Source: Verrucomicrobiales bacterium (lineage in GTDB: Bacteria > Verrucomicrobiota > Verrucomicrobiia > Verrucomicrobiales > DEV007). From it: a stretch of 64,000 bases of DNA. The notes under the pieces are model-generated. The model worked only from the letters and a program-made list of their open reading frames with translations. It made no database searches and was not told where the DNA came from. The stretch's first letter is position 1, and every line of letters begins with the position of its first letter. A program made the translations under genes and the position numbers. The DNA lies in contig JARGPH010000006.1 in the NCBI GenBank assembly GCA_029213065.1, positions 62,001-126,000 on the forward strand, read 5' to 3'. Of the stretch, positions 43,052 to 51,904 are shown piece after piece.

Positions 43052-46012
43052 GTGAAAAAACTAAAATTTACCTGCTCGAACTGCCAGGCAAAGCTACGTG
43101 TCCCGACCCATCTGGCCGGTGTCTCAGCTCCGTGCCCAAAATGTGGTGAGACGATTACGGCTCCATCGGATGTGACCCTGGCTGAAGAAGATGAGCCGAC
43201 CTCGGCCAGCCATGAGTCGGCGATTCAGAAAGATCCTGTGCCGGTCGGCGCGAGATCAGCGGGGCAGAGTGCCCCTGCCGTCGTAGGGGTTCCTGTTGGT
43301 GCCGGTGTCACGAACAAGGCCACATCACCTCAGCAGCAAGAAAGAGTTCGGGTTGTTTCATCGGCCCCTCCGGTTACAAAGCCAGCGGAAGAAGAGGTCG
43401 AAGACGTCGTGAAGCGTCCGACCTATGGTCAGCAAATTCCCGTGCCGATTCCTCCGCCCCCGACACCTGAAGAGTTGGCCGCAGCGGCTCTCGACGAGGA
43501 GCGTGCCGCCGCCGAAGAACCGCCCGAAGTGCACGCAGAGGAACGGCCTGTTTCCCTGGACGATATTGCGCTTCCGGATCACATTGTGCAGGCTCCGGTT
43601 CCTCCTGAGCCTGCTGCTGAAGCGGCTTCGTCTCCCGTGCCCGCCCCTACAGCGGCCGGGACTTTAGAGGAAACTCAACCGATTCAGGTGAATGCTCAGC
43701 CGCGGAATCTCCCTGAATCGAGAGTGGAATCAGGCGCTGAAAGTGGCGATCTGCCTCGTCTTGATGTTACCCTGGGGGAGCAGCAAGCTTCCGCTAACGC
43801 TGCTGAAATGCTGTCGCCTGACGGTATTTCGCAGCGCGAACCTACCAAAGTGCAATTGCCTGCTCCCGGTGCCGAATCCCGTCAGTATACTCCGGATGAT
43901 TTTATCATTCCGGGTAAGCTTGAGGAACCGGAGGAACCTGCAGAACAGGTCCAGCGGCAGGAGGAGGTTCAGCCGGAACCACAGACACAGCCACAGCCGG
44001 AACCGGAGCCACAGCCGGATTTTGATCCGCAGCCTGACTTTGAGATTCCTGAAGCCACTGGCGATCCGGTCTATGCGGATGATTCCGATTTAGTTGATTT
44101 TTCATCAGGTCAGTTTGATGCCACTTCGGATCTCCCATCAGGCACTGCTCCTCAGGCTGATGAGGCACCCGGCGAGCCGGTTGAAGCTTCGGAACCTGCT
44201 TCGGTAAGTGAGTTGCTGGGATTGGATGGATTTGATCCGCAACCGCAGCCTTCAGCAGCGTCCGCCGCGAGATCTGCTGCTCCTCCTCAAGTTCCGGAGC
44301 CGCCGATTAGCGCGCCTGATGAATTAGAGGTCGAATCCCATTCGCCTGAGATTGCTCTGCCTGACGGACTTCCTGCCGCGGGAACACGGGCACCGGAAGC
44401 TGTTCAGCAGCCGGTAGGTGATGCCTCAACGCCGGCTCTGCCAGGCGCGACGGACCCACAAGGTGGTCCCAGACAGTTTTCAGCTCCGGTCGAGGACGAT
44501 TCAACAGAGCCGCTCTCGCGGAATCCGATCGCCGCATCCGCCGGAAGTCACCGCACGGAGCCTGTCCCTGCCGGTGCTCCAGCGACTCTTCCCGCGACCG
44601 CTCCCGCCCCGGCAGCGGTTCAGCCTCAGAAACGTTCCGAGGCGGATGTTCTTGATGACATGTTCGGCGGAAGCGAGTCGAGTGGTAACTTCGGCCTCAA
44701 CATCAAATTACTCATCATCGCCGGTGCTGCGGTACTCGCGACGGTTGCTGTATTTCTCTTCGGAAATGCGATGGGAGGCTGGTCTATTTCCGATCCGGCA
44801 ACAACTGATTCGGCGATCAAGCCCATCACGCCGGAAAGAAGTGTCGAGCCGGAACAACCAGAAGTGGTGCTCACGCCTGAGCCGGCCGGCGAAGAACCAT
44901 CCATTCAGGATGCGCCGGCGATAGTGGATCCGGTGGCAGAGAGCCCTGCCACGGAAGCCTCACGGGTGGGCAGTACCATCGCGATGCCCGGGGATACGAG
45001 CACGCCTGTTACGCTGATGGATTCATCCGGCAATGTTCGGCCTCCCGGGGGGGAGTCCTCAACGGCCTCTCCGGAGCCTACAGGAGCGGTCATCAGTGAC
45101 GCTCCCGCCAAGGTCGATACGGCCGCTCTCTCTTTCGATGAGAGGGTGCAAAGCATCGTAAACGGCAATGCCGGAAGCAGCGACCCCGGTATGTCCGTGA
45201 TCGGGGGCGCGACGCCCGCGGCACCTGCGACGTCACCGGATTCCGGAAGTGTGGCCGATTCGGCTGATACGTCTCCTGCTGCGGCAGGTGCGGCAGGCAG
45301 TGCCAAAAGTTACAACCCCGAGCCGTTTTACCCGGCTCCGGTCGGAGACGAGGGGAGCCCGCTCGGGAAAACACACGAGCTCATCGATGCGTTTCTCCGC
45401 GCTCCGGACTGGGAGACGAAACTGCGGTATACCTATCAGGGAGACAGTCTGAAGCCCGCCGTGGAAAGTTACTATCAGAAGTGGGCCGAGCGTCCCGTGG
45501 ATCGATTCTCACTCCAGCTTTTCCAAATGGAGAGTGATCCGGAAATGGGCGGCCCTTACTGGGTTTACCTGATCTCCACGAGCGATCAGGATCAGGGCTT
45601 TCCGCTCATTGTCAGGGTTGAGGATGGAAACTTGAAAGTGGATTGGGAAATTTACTCCGAGTTCTACGACAAGCACTTTGTCCGGTTCCGTTCCGGTGAG
45701 ATTCCGGGGCCGGCAACCTTCCGACTCGTGATTGAACGCATGTCTGATTACTACGGTGCTGATCGTGACGGATTTAAAGATCTCGATGACTACTACGTGT
45801 ATCAAATCAATCCGCCATACGGTGATCTGAATGAGTTTTCCGAATACGCTTTCGTCAAAAAGGACAGTGAAGTCGCGAAGAGCCTCGATGCTGTTGTCGG
45901 ATTGGGTGAAGAGCCGCTCGCCGTCATTATCACTCTCGACAAGAGTTCTTTTGCTCATGGAATTAAGCATTTCGTGATCACGGACTACGTGACCGAGGGC
46001 TGGTTCCGCTAA
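43052..46012 (+). CDS. Zinc-ribbon, Pro/Glu-rich, single-pass membrane protein
   Basis: 986 residues, GTG start preceded by AGAGG nine bases upstream. Order: an MJ0042-type zinc ribbon at 1-35 (Cys8, Cys11, Cys28, Cys31), about 500 residues of Pro/Glu/Ala/Gln-rich probably disordered sequence, one membrane helix at about 552-576, a second low-complexity linker, and a folded C-terminal domain from about 768 (SPLGKTHELIDAFLRAPDWE onward). The ribbon would be cytoplasmic and the C-terminal domain outside. Similar layouts are common in Planctomycetes and Verrucomicrobia without known function. A signalling or envelope-anchoring role is speculative. Confidence 0.85.
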   Translation: MKKLKFTCSNCQAKLRVPTHLAGVSAPCPKCGETITAPSDVTLAEEDEPTSASHESAIQKDPVPVGARSAGQSAPAVVGVPVGAGVTNKATSPQQQERVRVVSSAPPVTKPAEEEVEDVVKRPTYGQQIPVPIPPPPTPEELAAAALDEERAAAEEPPEVHAEERPVSLDDIALPDHIVQAPVPPEPAAEAASSPVPAPTAAGTLEETQPIQVNAQPRNLPESRVESGAESGDLPRLDVTLGEQQASANAAEMLSPDGISQREPTKVQLPAPGAESRQYTPDDFIIPGKLEEPEEPAEQVQRQEEVQPEPQTQPQPEPEPQPDFDPQPDFEIPEATGDPVYADDSDLVDFSSGQFDATSDLPSGTAPQADEAPGEPVEASEPASVSELLGLDGFDPQPQPSAASAARSAAPPQVPEPPISAPDELEVESHSPEIALPDGLPAAGTRAPEAVQQPVGDASTPALPGATDPQGGPRQFSAPVEDDSTEPLSRNPIAASAGSHRTEPVPAGAPATLPATAPAPAAVQPQKRSEADVLDDMFGGSESSGNFGLNIKLLIIAGAAVLATVAVFLFGNAMGGWSISDPATTDSAIKPITPERSVEPEQPEVVLTPEPAGEEPSIQDAPAIVDPVAESPATEASRVGSTIAMPGDTSTPVTLMDSSGNVRPPGGESSTASPEPTGAVISDAPAKVDTAALSFDERVQSIVNGNAGSSDPGMSVIGGATPAAPATSPDSGSVADSADTSPAAAGAAGSAKSYNPEPFYPAPVGDEGSPLGKTHELIDAFLRAPDWETKLRYTYQGDSLKPAVESYYQKWAERPVDRFSLQLFQMESDPEMGGPYWVYLISTSDQDQGFPLIVRVEDGNLKVDWEIYSEFYDKHFVRFRSGEIPGPATFRLVIERMSDYYGADRDGFKDLDDYYVYQINPPYGDLNEFSEYAFVKKDSEVAKSLDAVVGLGEEPLAVIITLDKSSFAHGIKHFVITDYVTEGWFR

Positions 46013-46029
46013 GCGGAGTCGCCTGCGTC

Positions 46030-46923
46030 ATGGAGAAAGAAATCGACCGGTTCATTCGCTACCTTGCGGTTGAGAAGGGGCTTTCTGACAATTACCAGCT
46101 ATCGGTTCGCCGTTCCCTCGAAGGGTTCGGTGACTGGTTTCATAAGAAGACCGGCAGCGAGGATGTGGGAGCGGTCACGATCGATCATCTCACTGCCTTC
46201 CTCGCAGACCGCAAATTGGAAGACCGGCTCGCTGCATCGAGCCTGCGGATACAACTGATCGCGCTGAAGATTTTTTTCCGTCATCTCGCGGGCAGGGGAA
46301 AAGTGAAAGAGGACGTCGCTGACGCGATCGACTCACCCCGTCTGGAGAAATACCTTCCGGACACGCTGAACGAACCGATGGTGCGTCAACTTCTGGAGTC
46401 CGTCGATGACAACCGGCCCCTGGCACGACGGGACCGGGCCATTCTCGAGCTGCTCTATTCGAGCGGACTGCGGGTTTCAGAGCTGACAGGAGCCCGCTTG
46501 GAAAACCTTTACCTCGAGGATAAGGTTATTCGTGTGACGGGAAAGGGGAATAAAACCAGGCTCGTGCCCGTCGGTGCGGCCGCGTGTGAGACGATTCAAA
46601 ATTACCTTGATGGCGAGCGGCCTGAGCTCGTGAGCCGACATTCAGGCAGTGAGATTTTCCTTTCCAAGTGGGGGAAGAAACTCACGACGACCCGTATTTG
46701 GCAGATCGTGAAGGAGCGCGCAAAAATGGCGGGGATCGAGAGCAATGTCTACCCGCACCTCCTCCGGCATTCTTTTGCGACCCATCTCCTCGGGAACGGG
46801 GCGGACCTGCGCGTGATCCAGGAACTTCTCGGTCATGCTGATATCGCAACGACCCAGATCTATACGCACGTCGATCAGAAGCACCTCCGGAACGTGCATC
46901 GGAAATTTCACCCGCGTGGGTAA
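46030..46923 (+). CDS. xerD: Tyrosine site-specific recombinase XerC/XerD
   Basis: 297 residues, the normal size for the dimer-resolution recombinases acting at dif. N-terminal SAM-like domain, then all catalytic residues: Arg148 (SSGLRVSEL), Lys172 (GKGNKTR), His243 and Arg246 (HLLRHSFATHLL), His269 (LLGHADIATTQ) and nucleophile Tyr278 (IYTHV). XerD is favoured by overall similarity, but XerC cannot be excluded. It starts 17 bases after the preceding gene. No attachment site or mobile element is seen nearby, so it is probably the housekeeping enzyme. Confidence 0.93.
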   Translation: MEKEIDRFIRYLAVEKGLSDNYQLSVRRSLEGFGDWFHKKTGSEDVGAVTIDHLTAFLADRKLEDRLAASSLRIQLIALKIFFRHLAGRGKVKEDVADAIDSPRLEKYLPDTLNEPMVRQLLESVDDNRPLARRDRAILELLYSSGLRVSELTGARLENLYLEDKVIRVTGKGNKTRLVPVGAAACETIQNYLDGERPELVSRHSGSEIFLSKWGKKLTTTRIWQIVKERAKMAGIESNVYPHLLRHSFATHLLGNGADLRVIQELLGHADIATTQIYTHVDQKHLRNVHRKFHPRG

Positions 46924-46936
46924 ATTTTAGAATTCT

Positions 46937-46970
46937 GGCGGGAGGGAATTCGTCCCTGCCGCGAAAGCGG
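46937..46970. repeat. GAATTC-centred dyad plus GAAA-tetraloop hairpin
   Basis: GGCGGGAGGGAATTC at 46937-46951 opens an imperfect dyad ending GTCCCTGCC at 46960. It overlaps CCGC-GAAA-GCGG (46959-46970). It lies between convergent genes, so it may terminate both. Confidence 0.5.
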
Positions 46971-46999
46971 GAATCAGTGAAAGAGACGGAATACGAAAA

Positions 47000-47398
47000 T
47001 TATTCGTCGTCTGCGCTCTTCCACCAGTCGGCAGTGCGCTCCCATGGATCGAGAGATTCGCTGTTGTTTTCGTCGCGTCTTTTCTCATCGACGAAGAGCG
47101 CGTTGGCCTCTTCCTGAGCGATTTCTTCAAGAAGGATATCGATCTGGTCCGGTTCCTCTTCCGATTTTCTCTGACGCCACACGAGGACGGAAAAGAAGCA
47201 GCCGATTCCGAGTAACATTCCGGCAACGAGGCCGACAAGAAGCAGTGCCGCTGCGCTGTTTGCTTCGACCCAGCTACTCTCACCGGCACCGTACGTTCCG
47301 AGAACGGATTTATTCATCTGAATCAATCCATCGATCGCCATAAGGGCGAGAATAAAGGCACCAACGATAAAGGCGAGTCGATTCAGGGAGAATTTCAT
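47000..47398 (-). CDS. Small two-helix membrane protein of unknown function
   Basis: 132 residues. Hydrophobic segments at about 8-26 and 47-70 are followed by a charged cytoplasmic-type tail (WRQRKSEEEPDQID...) rich in Asp, Glu and Lys with a Trp pair near the end. No family is recognised. It is convergent with the recombinase gene. Confidence 0.65.
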   Translation of the reverse strand: MKFSLNRLAFIVGAFILALMAIDGLIQMNKSVLGTYGAGESSWVEANSAAALLLVGLVAGMLLGIGCFFSVLVWRQRKSEEEPDQIDILLEEIAQEEANALFVDEKRRDENNSESLDPWERTADWWKSADDE

Positions 47399-47571
47399 AG
47401 CGGGAAGGGCAGCTTCTCGCAGGTGCGAGAGTCAGCTTCGCGAACTATATCAAGTTTGGAAAAGGGAACAACGCCAAAAACTAATTTTTAAAAGATTGTC
47501 GCAATTTTGAGAGAAAATTTGCTCAAATTTGGCGAAATTGACACGATTTCACCGTTGTTTCCTCAATCCGT

Positions 47572-48000
47572 TCACTGACACGCAGCGCACCGGCCATAGA
47601 ACTCAAGTTCGTGGTCGATGTCGGCGAAACCTGACTCCGTCGAAATTTGTTTTTCGAGATGCGCGACAGGGCAGGCGATATCGAGAACTTCGACGGTGCC
47701 GCAGTCACGACAGACGAGATAGTCGTGGTGATGCTGCTGCCGGAGACAATAATGCGCCGCCCGGCTGTGAAAGCCGATCCTCCGGACAATGCGGCGTTCC
47801 TCGAGTCGTTGTATAAGGCGATAAATCGTCGCGGGATCTGCGTTGACCTTGAAGGCCGGACTCTTCGGAATGTCCTGCAGGGTGACGGGCTGAGGTGCCT
47901 CCACGAGGACTCGCAGGCAGGCCTCCAGCGCCGCGGTTCGACGCATTCCCGCGTCCGCGCATTGTCTTAAGAGACTTTCAGTTGTGTTGTCCTTCGCCAT
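47572..48000 (-). CDS. Fur-family transcriptional regulator (possibly Zur)
   Basis: 142 residues. Winged helix with NADPATIYRLIQRLEERRIV (the Fur recognition region), metal-binding HHDYLVCRDCG and a second Cys pair CAAC at the C-terminus, giving the structural zinc site. Members sense iron, zinc, manganese or peroxide. Zinc is suggested only because a TGCAA...TTGCA dyad in front of this gene resembles one in front of znuA. The 48027-48039 dyad lies 27-39 bases upstream, where an autoregulatory site would be. Confidence 0.9.
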   Translation of the reverse strand: MAKDNTTESLLRQCADAGMRRTAALEACLRVLVEAPQPVTLQDIPKSPAFKVNADPATIYRLIQRLEERRIVRRIGFHSRAAHYCLRQQHHHDYLVCRDCGTVEVLDIACPVAHLEKQISTESGFADIDHELEFYGRCAACQ

Positions 48001-48026
48001 TTCGTTGAATCAGTATAGACACAGGC

Positions 48027-48039
48027 TGCAACCTTTGCA
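48027..48039. promoter_or_regulatory. TGCAA-N3-TTGCA dyad between the Fur-family gene and sulfatase
   Basis: In the 64-bp divergent region. Could control both the Fur-family gene and the sulfatase at 48065. Compare 38201-38215. Confidence 0.3.
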
Positions 48040-48064
48040 ATCCTACCAGAACCCCCATTGATAT

Positions 48065-49513
48065 ATGAGATCATCCCTGCTCGCCGGCGTTCTGCTTTTC
48101 GTTGTCACTTCCTGCTTTTCAAAAGATCAAAAGTGGAATCTGATTTTCCTGCTTTCTGACGACCAGACGACCTACTCGATGGGGTGCTATGGCAACGAGG
48201 ATGTGAAAACACCGCAGATGGATCAGCTCGCTGCCGACGGGATGATTTTCGACAATCACTACGACACCACTGCCATCTGCATGGCGAGCCGTGCCAATAT
48301 TTTGACAGGGCTTTTTGAATACCGGACCGGAACGAATTTCGAGCACGGGCACATGTTGAAAAAGAAATGGGCGAAGAGCTATCCCGTCCTTCTGCGCGAG
48401 GCCGGCTATCAGACCGCGTTTGCCGGAAAATTCGGGCTCGAAGTCACCGACAAACCGGATGCGAGAAAAGGCTATCTCCCTGAATCGGATTTTGACCGCT
48501 GGGGCGGAGGTCCCGGGCAGACCAACTACGAAACGGCCAGAAATAAATCCATGGCCAAGTATGCGAAAGAGTATCCTCATTCGACCCTTTCCTACGGAGC
48601 CTTCGGTCGTGACTTTATCATCGATGCGGCGAAAGAGGACGCTCCCTTTTGTCTCTCGATCAGTTTTAAGGCGCCCCACATGCCCGCGACGCCCGATCCC
48701 CGTTTTGATGATGTCTATGCCGGGAAAACGTTCAAGAAACCGGAAAACTACGGACGCGAGCATGGCGGGCATTTCTCAGAGCAGAGTCGACAGGGCCGCC
48801 AGTACGAGCGTTTTGAATCCTGGGGGTACAAGGACAATTACGACAAGGTCATGGCGACCTACCACCAGCAGATCTACGCGATAGACGTGGCCCTCGGAAT
48901 GATTCGTGAGGCCGTCGCAGCTGCCGGTGTCGCCGAAAACACCGCCATCATCTACACCTCCGACAACGGCTTTCTTTGCGGCTCGCACGGTTATGGCTCG
49001 AAGGTGTTGCCCTACGAGGAGGCCTCGCGCGTTCCGTTAATTATCTATCTGCCCGGCCATGAGAATTCAGGGAAGGGGATTCGCTGCGATGCTTTGACAG
49101 GGAACGTGGACTTTCATCCGACTCTGCTCGAGCTCGCGGGACTCGAGCCGCTCAAGGGCGTCGACGGGAAAAGTCTCGTTTCCCTTTACGATGATCCTGC
49201 GGGAACGATTCACACGCAGTTGCCGCTCATCAACGTCTGGGGGCCAAGGGAAACACACAGCCTCGGTGTTGTCACGAAGGACTGGAAATACGTGCGTTGG
49301 CCTTACAACGAAGGCGGCTATGAAGCGACCGAAGAGCTCTTCTTCACGAGCGAAGATCCGGGCGAGCTGGAGAACCAACTTAACAACCCCTCACACAGTT
49401 CTGTCCTTGAAGAGATGAGAAAGCGATACGACGGCGAAGTCGAAAGCTGGGAACAGAAAGCGGTGCCCTATCATAACTACCAACCGTTCGGAAGTTTGTT
49501 CCGGAGGGAATGA
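48065..49513 (+). CDS. Secreted/lipoprotein sulfatase with canonical formylglycine motif
   Basis: 482 residues. The N-terminus [17 protein letters not shown] gives a signal peptide with a possible lipobox Cys17. [19 protein letters not shown] is the metal site, and the modification motif is [12 protein letters not shown] (Cys72, C-x-A-S-R as expected). [10 protein letters not shown] and [13 protein letters not shown] follow. Most similar in style to S1-family choline/glycan sulfatases of marine Verrucomicrobia and Planctomycetes. It needs a formylglycine-generating enzyme, not found in this window. Divergent from the Fur-family gene. Confidence 0.93.
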   Translation: MRSSLLAGVLLFVVTSCFSKDQKWNLIFLLSDDQTTYSMGCYGNEDVKTPQMDQLAADGMIFDNHYDTTAICMASRANILTGLFEYRTGTNFEHGHMLKKKWAKSYPVLLREAGYQTAFAGKFGLEVTDKPDARKGYLPESDFDRWGGGPGQTNYETARNKSMAKYAKEYPHSTLSYGAFGRDFIIDAAKEDAPFCLSISFKAPHMPATPDPRFDDVYAGKTFKKPENYGREHGGHFSEQSRQGRQYERFESWGYKDNYDKVMATYHQQIYAIDVALGMIREAVAAAGVAENTAIIYTSDNGFLCGSHGYGSKVLPYEEASRVPLIIYLPGHENSGKGIRCDALTGNVDFHPTLLELAGLEPLKGVDGKSLVSLYDDPAGTIHTQLPLINVWGPRETHSLGVVTKDWKYVRWPYNEGGYEATEELFFTSEDPGELENQLNNPSHSSVLEEMRKRYDGEVESWEQKAVPYHNYQPFGSLFRRE

Positions 49514-50118
49514 GAGAATGCAGTTGGATTCGGACTGCTTTTCCATTCCGGCCCAATCTCAAAGTGGAGCCGCGAGCCGAAATGTGAAATCGAAGCGCGG
49601 CAGGAATGAATGCCAAAGGTATTCCGTATTCCAGCCCGGGGTTCTCGCAACCCCGGGGAAATGATCGTTTCGATGGCAACCCCGAAGCGGGTTGTGTCCG
49701 GTGCATGATGAGCGTCGGGCGAGTCGAGTGACAGAACTCCTTCAGAGTTCCGATGTCTGTTGCCTCATAATCCCCGGGTTCAAGAACCCGGGGCTGTGTG
49801 ACTCAATCCCGTTGGGATTGAAGGCATGCATATCGAGGATTTCACCCCGCTCCCGTTTTTGCTTTTGGCGGGCGGGTTGTGAACTTGCAGAGCGGTCGGC
49901 AGAAGCCGTCAACGCAGCCTTCCACCTCCCGGATAGTTTAAGGACTCCACGGCAATGCGCTAAGTCATCACCTGGAGAACCCAAAACCCAAGATCCAGAA
50001 CCCAAGATCCAGAACCCAAGATCCAGAACCCAAGATCCAAGATCTCAAAATCCAACAGGGTCAAAAATCCAACAGGGTCAGGTCATCGACTCAACCCTGT
50101 TCGATTCACACTCGAATC
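49514..50118. repeat. 605-bp repeat-rich gap: hairpin array and 14-bp minisatellite
   Basis: No gene is supported. Hairpins in order: CCCGGGGTT/AACCCCGGG (49635-49657), CAACCC/GGGTTG (49677-49694), GAACTC/GAGTTC (49734-49750), CCCCGGGTTC/GAACCCGGGG (49772-49793), TCAATCCC/GGGATTGA (49803-49821). From 49987 the 14-mer CCCAAGATCCAGAA is repeated about four times to 50040, followed by two copies of TCCAACAGGGTC and a 31-bp dyad at 50071-50101 shared with 39754-39784. Dense REP-like DNA between a sulfatase and cysJ. Confidence 0.75.
50071..50101. repeat. 31-bp dyad repeat, copy 2
   Basis: Reverse complement of 39754-39784 with one mismatch. Arms AACAGGGT and ACCCTGTT. It lies 18 bases beyond the cysJ 3' end. 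Confidence 0.7.
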
Positions 50119-51882
50119 TTAATAGACGTCACGCTGGTAGCGCTTCTCTTTCTTAAGTGCGGCCACGTAGTCCTTGGCGTCTTCGGGAGATTTCTTTCCG
50201 TGCTCAACGGCAATATCGATCAGTGCCTGATGGACGTCTTTGGCCATTTTGGTGGCGTCGCCGCAAACGTAGAAGTGTGCGCCCTCTTCGAGCCATTTCC
50301 AGACATCAGCGCCCCGTTCGAGGAGTCGATCCTGAACGTAGATTTTCTCTTTCTGGTCACGTGAGAAGGCAGTGGTCAATTCGGTGAGGGTTCCGTCTTC
50401 GAGGTGGTCGAGCCACTCGAGCTGATACAGAAAGTCATAGGAGAAATGCTGGTCTCCGAAGAAGAGCCAGTTCTTTCCTTTGGCCTCTGTTGCAGCGCGT
50501 TCTTCAACGAAGGCGCGGAACGGGGCGATCCCGGTTCCGGGCCCTACCATGATGACAGGTGTCTCGCTGTTCTCAGGGAGACGGAAGTTTTTGTTGGTGT
50601 GAAAGAAGACTTTTACGTTGTCTCCGATATTCACATCGTCTGCGATGTAGCAGGAACAGACACCGATGCGCTCCCTGCCGTGGGTTTCGTATCGTACCGC
50701 GGCGATAGTGAGGTCAACCTGGTCTTCGTGCGCTTTGATGCTCGATGCGATCGAGTAAAGTCTCGGATTGAGGGTGCGCAAAATTCCGGTAAAGGATTCG
50801 GCGTCCCACTTTTTGTAGGGATACTCTTCTAACAGATCAACCAGTTGGCGTCCGTAGATCCATGATTTGAGAGTGGTGCGTCCCTCTTCGTCGAGCAGTG
50901 TCTGAAGGTCTTTGTTACCGACGATGCCGTTGTATTTCAGGGCAATCGCAGGGCTGAGAGTGGTCACGTCGAAGTCTGACTTGAGAGCTTCCGCGAGCGT
51001 TTTTTCACCCAGCTTCGCGTTGGCGGTAAGGCCGGTCGCGGCGAGGACTGCTTCGATGTCGGCGTCGCGGTTTTCGGGGTAGATTCCGAGTGCGTCACCG
51101 GGCTCGTAGGACAGTCCGCTTCCTTCGAGGGAAAGTTCGAGGTGGAGCGTTTCCTTGGCTGAGCCGGTTCCGTTGAGGACGATTTTGTCGAGCACTTCAG
51201 CGGAGTAGGGATTCTTTTTGTCGAACACAGCAGCACCGGGAATGACGCCTGTGACGGCCGCGGTCTCCGCGATGGATTCCTGTGTCGGGAAGGCGGCGAG
51301 AGCGCCCTTGAGCCAGGCTTCGAAGGTCGCTTCGTAGTCCACGTCGCAATCGGCGCGATCGTAAATGCGTTCGGCGCCGAGAACGGAGAGGCGCGTATCG
51401 ATGTCTTTGCCGATTTTACAAAAGTGCTCGTAGCTGGTGTCGCCGAGAGCGCAAACGGAGAACTTCACATTGGGGAGCTGCGGCATCGCATCGCTCATGA
51501 ACCCTTCGTAGTAGCCGGTCGCGGAATCTGGTGGATCGCCTTCTCCCCAGGTGCTGACGACGACGAGAAGGTTGTCAGCTTTGGCGAGGTCGGCCGGTTT
51601 CGCGTCGGCCATGTTGATCGCTTTGGCTTTGAAGGCTTTGGCTTTCTTGACAACCGTCGCGGCGAGATTCTCCGCGTTCCCTGACTCCGTTCCGTAGAGG
51701 ACGACCAGAGATTGTTTTCCGGTTGCGGCTGGAATGGACAAAGCAGGGGCTCCTGCGCCTGAGCTGAGTCCGTAAAAGTAGCCGGAGAGCCAGAGTGCTT
51801 CGTCGCGACCAACGCCGAGCGCCAGTTGCTGTGCCATCGCGAGGCGTTCAGGAGGAATGGGAGATGAAGAGGTTTCGCTCAT
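50119..51882 (-). CDS. cysJ: Sulfite reductase [NADPH] flavoprotein alpha subunit
   Basis: 587 residues passing electrons from NADPH through FAD and FMN to CysI. The flavodoxin domain (LYGTESGNAENLA at about 65), FAD-binding FNR-like domain (LYSIASSIKAHEDQVDLTI) and NADPH domain (MVGPGTGIAPFRAF, FGDQHFSYDFLYQLEW) are in the usual order, with the C-terminal RYQRDVY typical of CysJ. The start is 22 bases after the cysI stop. It acts in assimilatory sulfate reduction in the cytoplasm. Confidence 0.96.
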   Translation of the reverse strand: MSETSSSPIPPERLAMAQQLALGVGRDEALWLSGYFYGLSSGAGAPALSIPAATGKQSLVVLYGTESGNAENLAATVVKKAKAFKAKAINMADAKPADLAKADNLLVVVSTWGEGDPPDSATGYYEGFMSDAMPQLPNVKFSVCALGDTSYEHFCKIGKDIDTRLSVLGAERIYDRADCDVDYEATFEAWLKGALAAFPTQESIAETAAVTGVIPGAAVFDKKNPYSAEVLDKIVLNGTGSAKETLHLELSLEGSGLSYEPGDALGIYPENRDADIEAVLAATGLTANAKLGEKTLAEALKSDFDVTTLSPAIALKYNGIVGNKDLQTLLDEEGRTTLKSWIYGRQLVDLLEEYPYKKWDAESFTGILRTLNPRLYSIASSIKAHEDQVDLTIAAVRYETHGRERIGVCSCYIADDVNIGDNVKVFFHTNKNFRLPENSETPVIMVGPGTGIAPFRAFVEERAATEAKGKNWLFFGDQHFSYDFLYQLEWLDHLEDGTLTELTTAFSRDQKEKIYVQDRLLERGADVWKWLEEGAHFYVCGDATKMAKDVHQALIDIAVEHGKKSPEDAKDYVAALKKEKRYQRDVY

Positions 51883-51904
51883 AAATTTCCAGTGGTGCGC
51901 AGTG

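Noticed and set aside
46030-46923. Tyrosine recombinase considered as a marker of an integrated element
   Set aside because: Size and full catalytic set match housekeeping XerC/XerD; no att repeats, tRNA or phage genes nearby.
49987-50040. Short tandem repeats considered as a CRISPR array
   Set aside because: 14-bp units directly abut each other with no unique spacers, and no cas genes are present.
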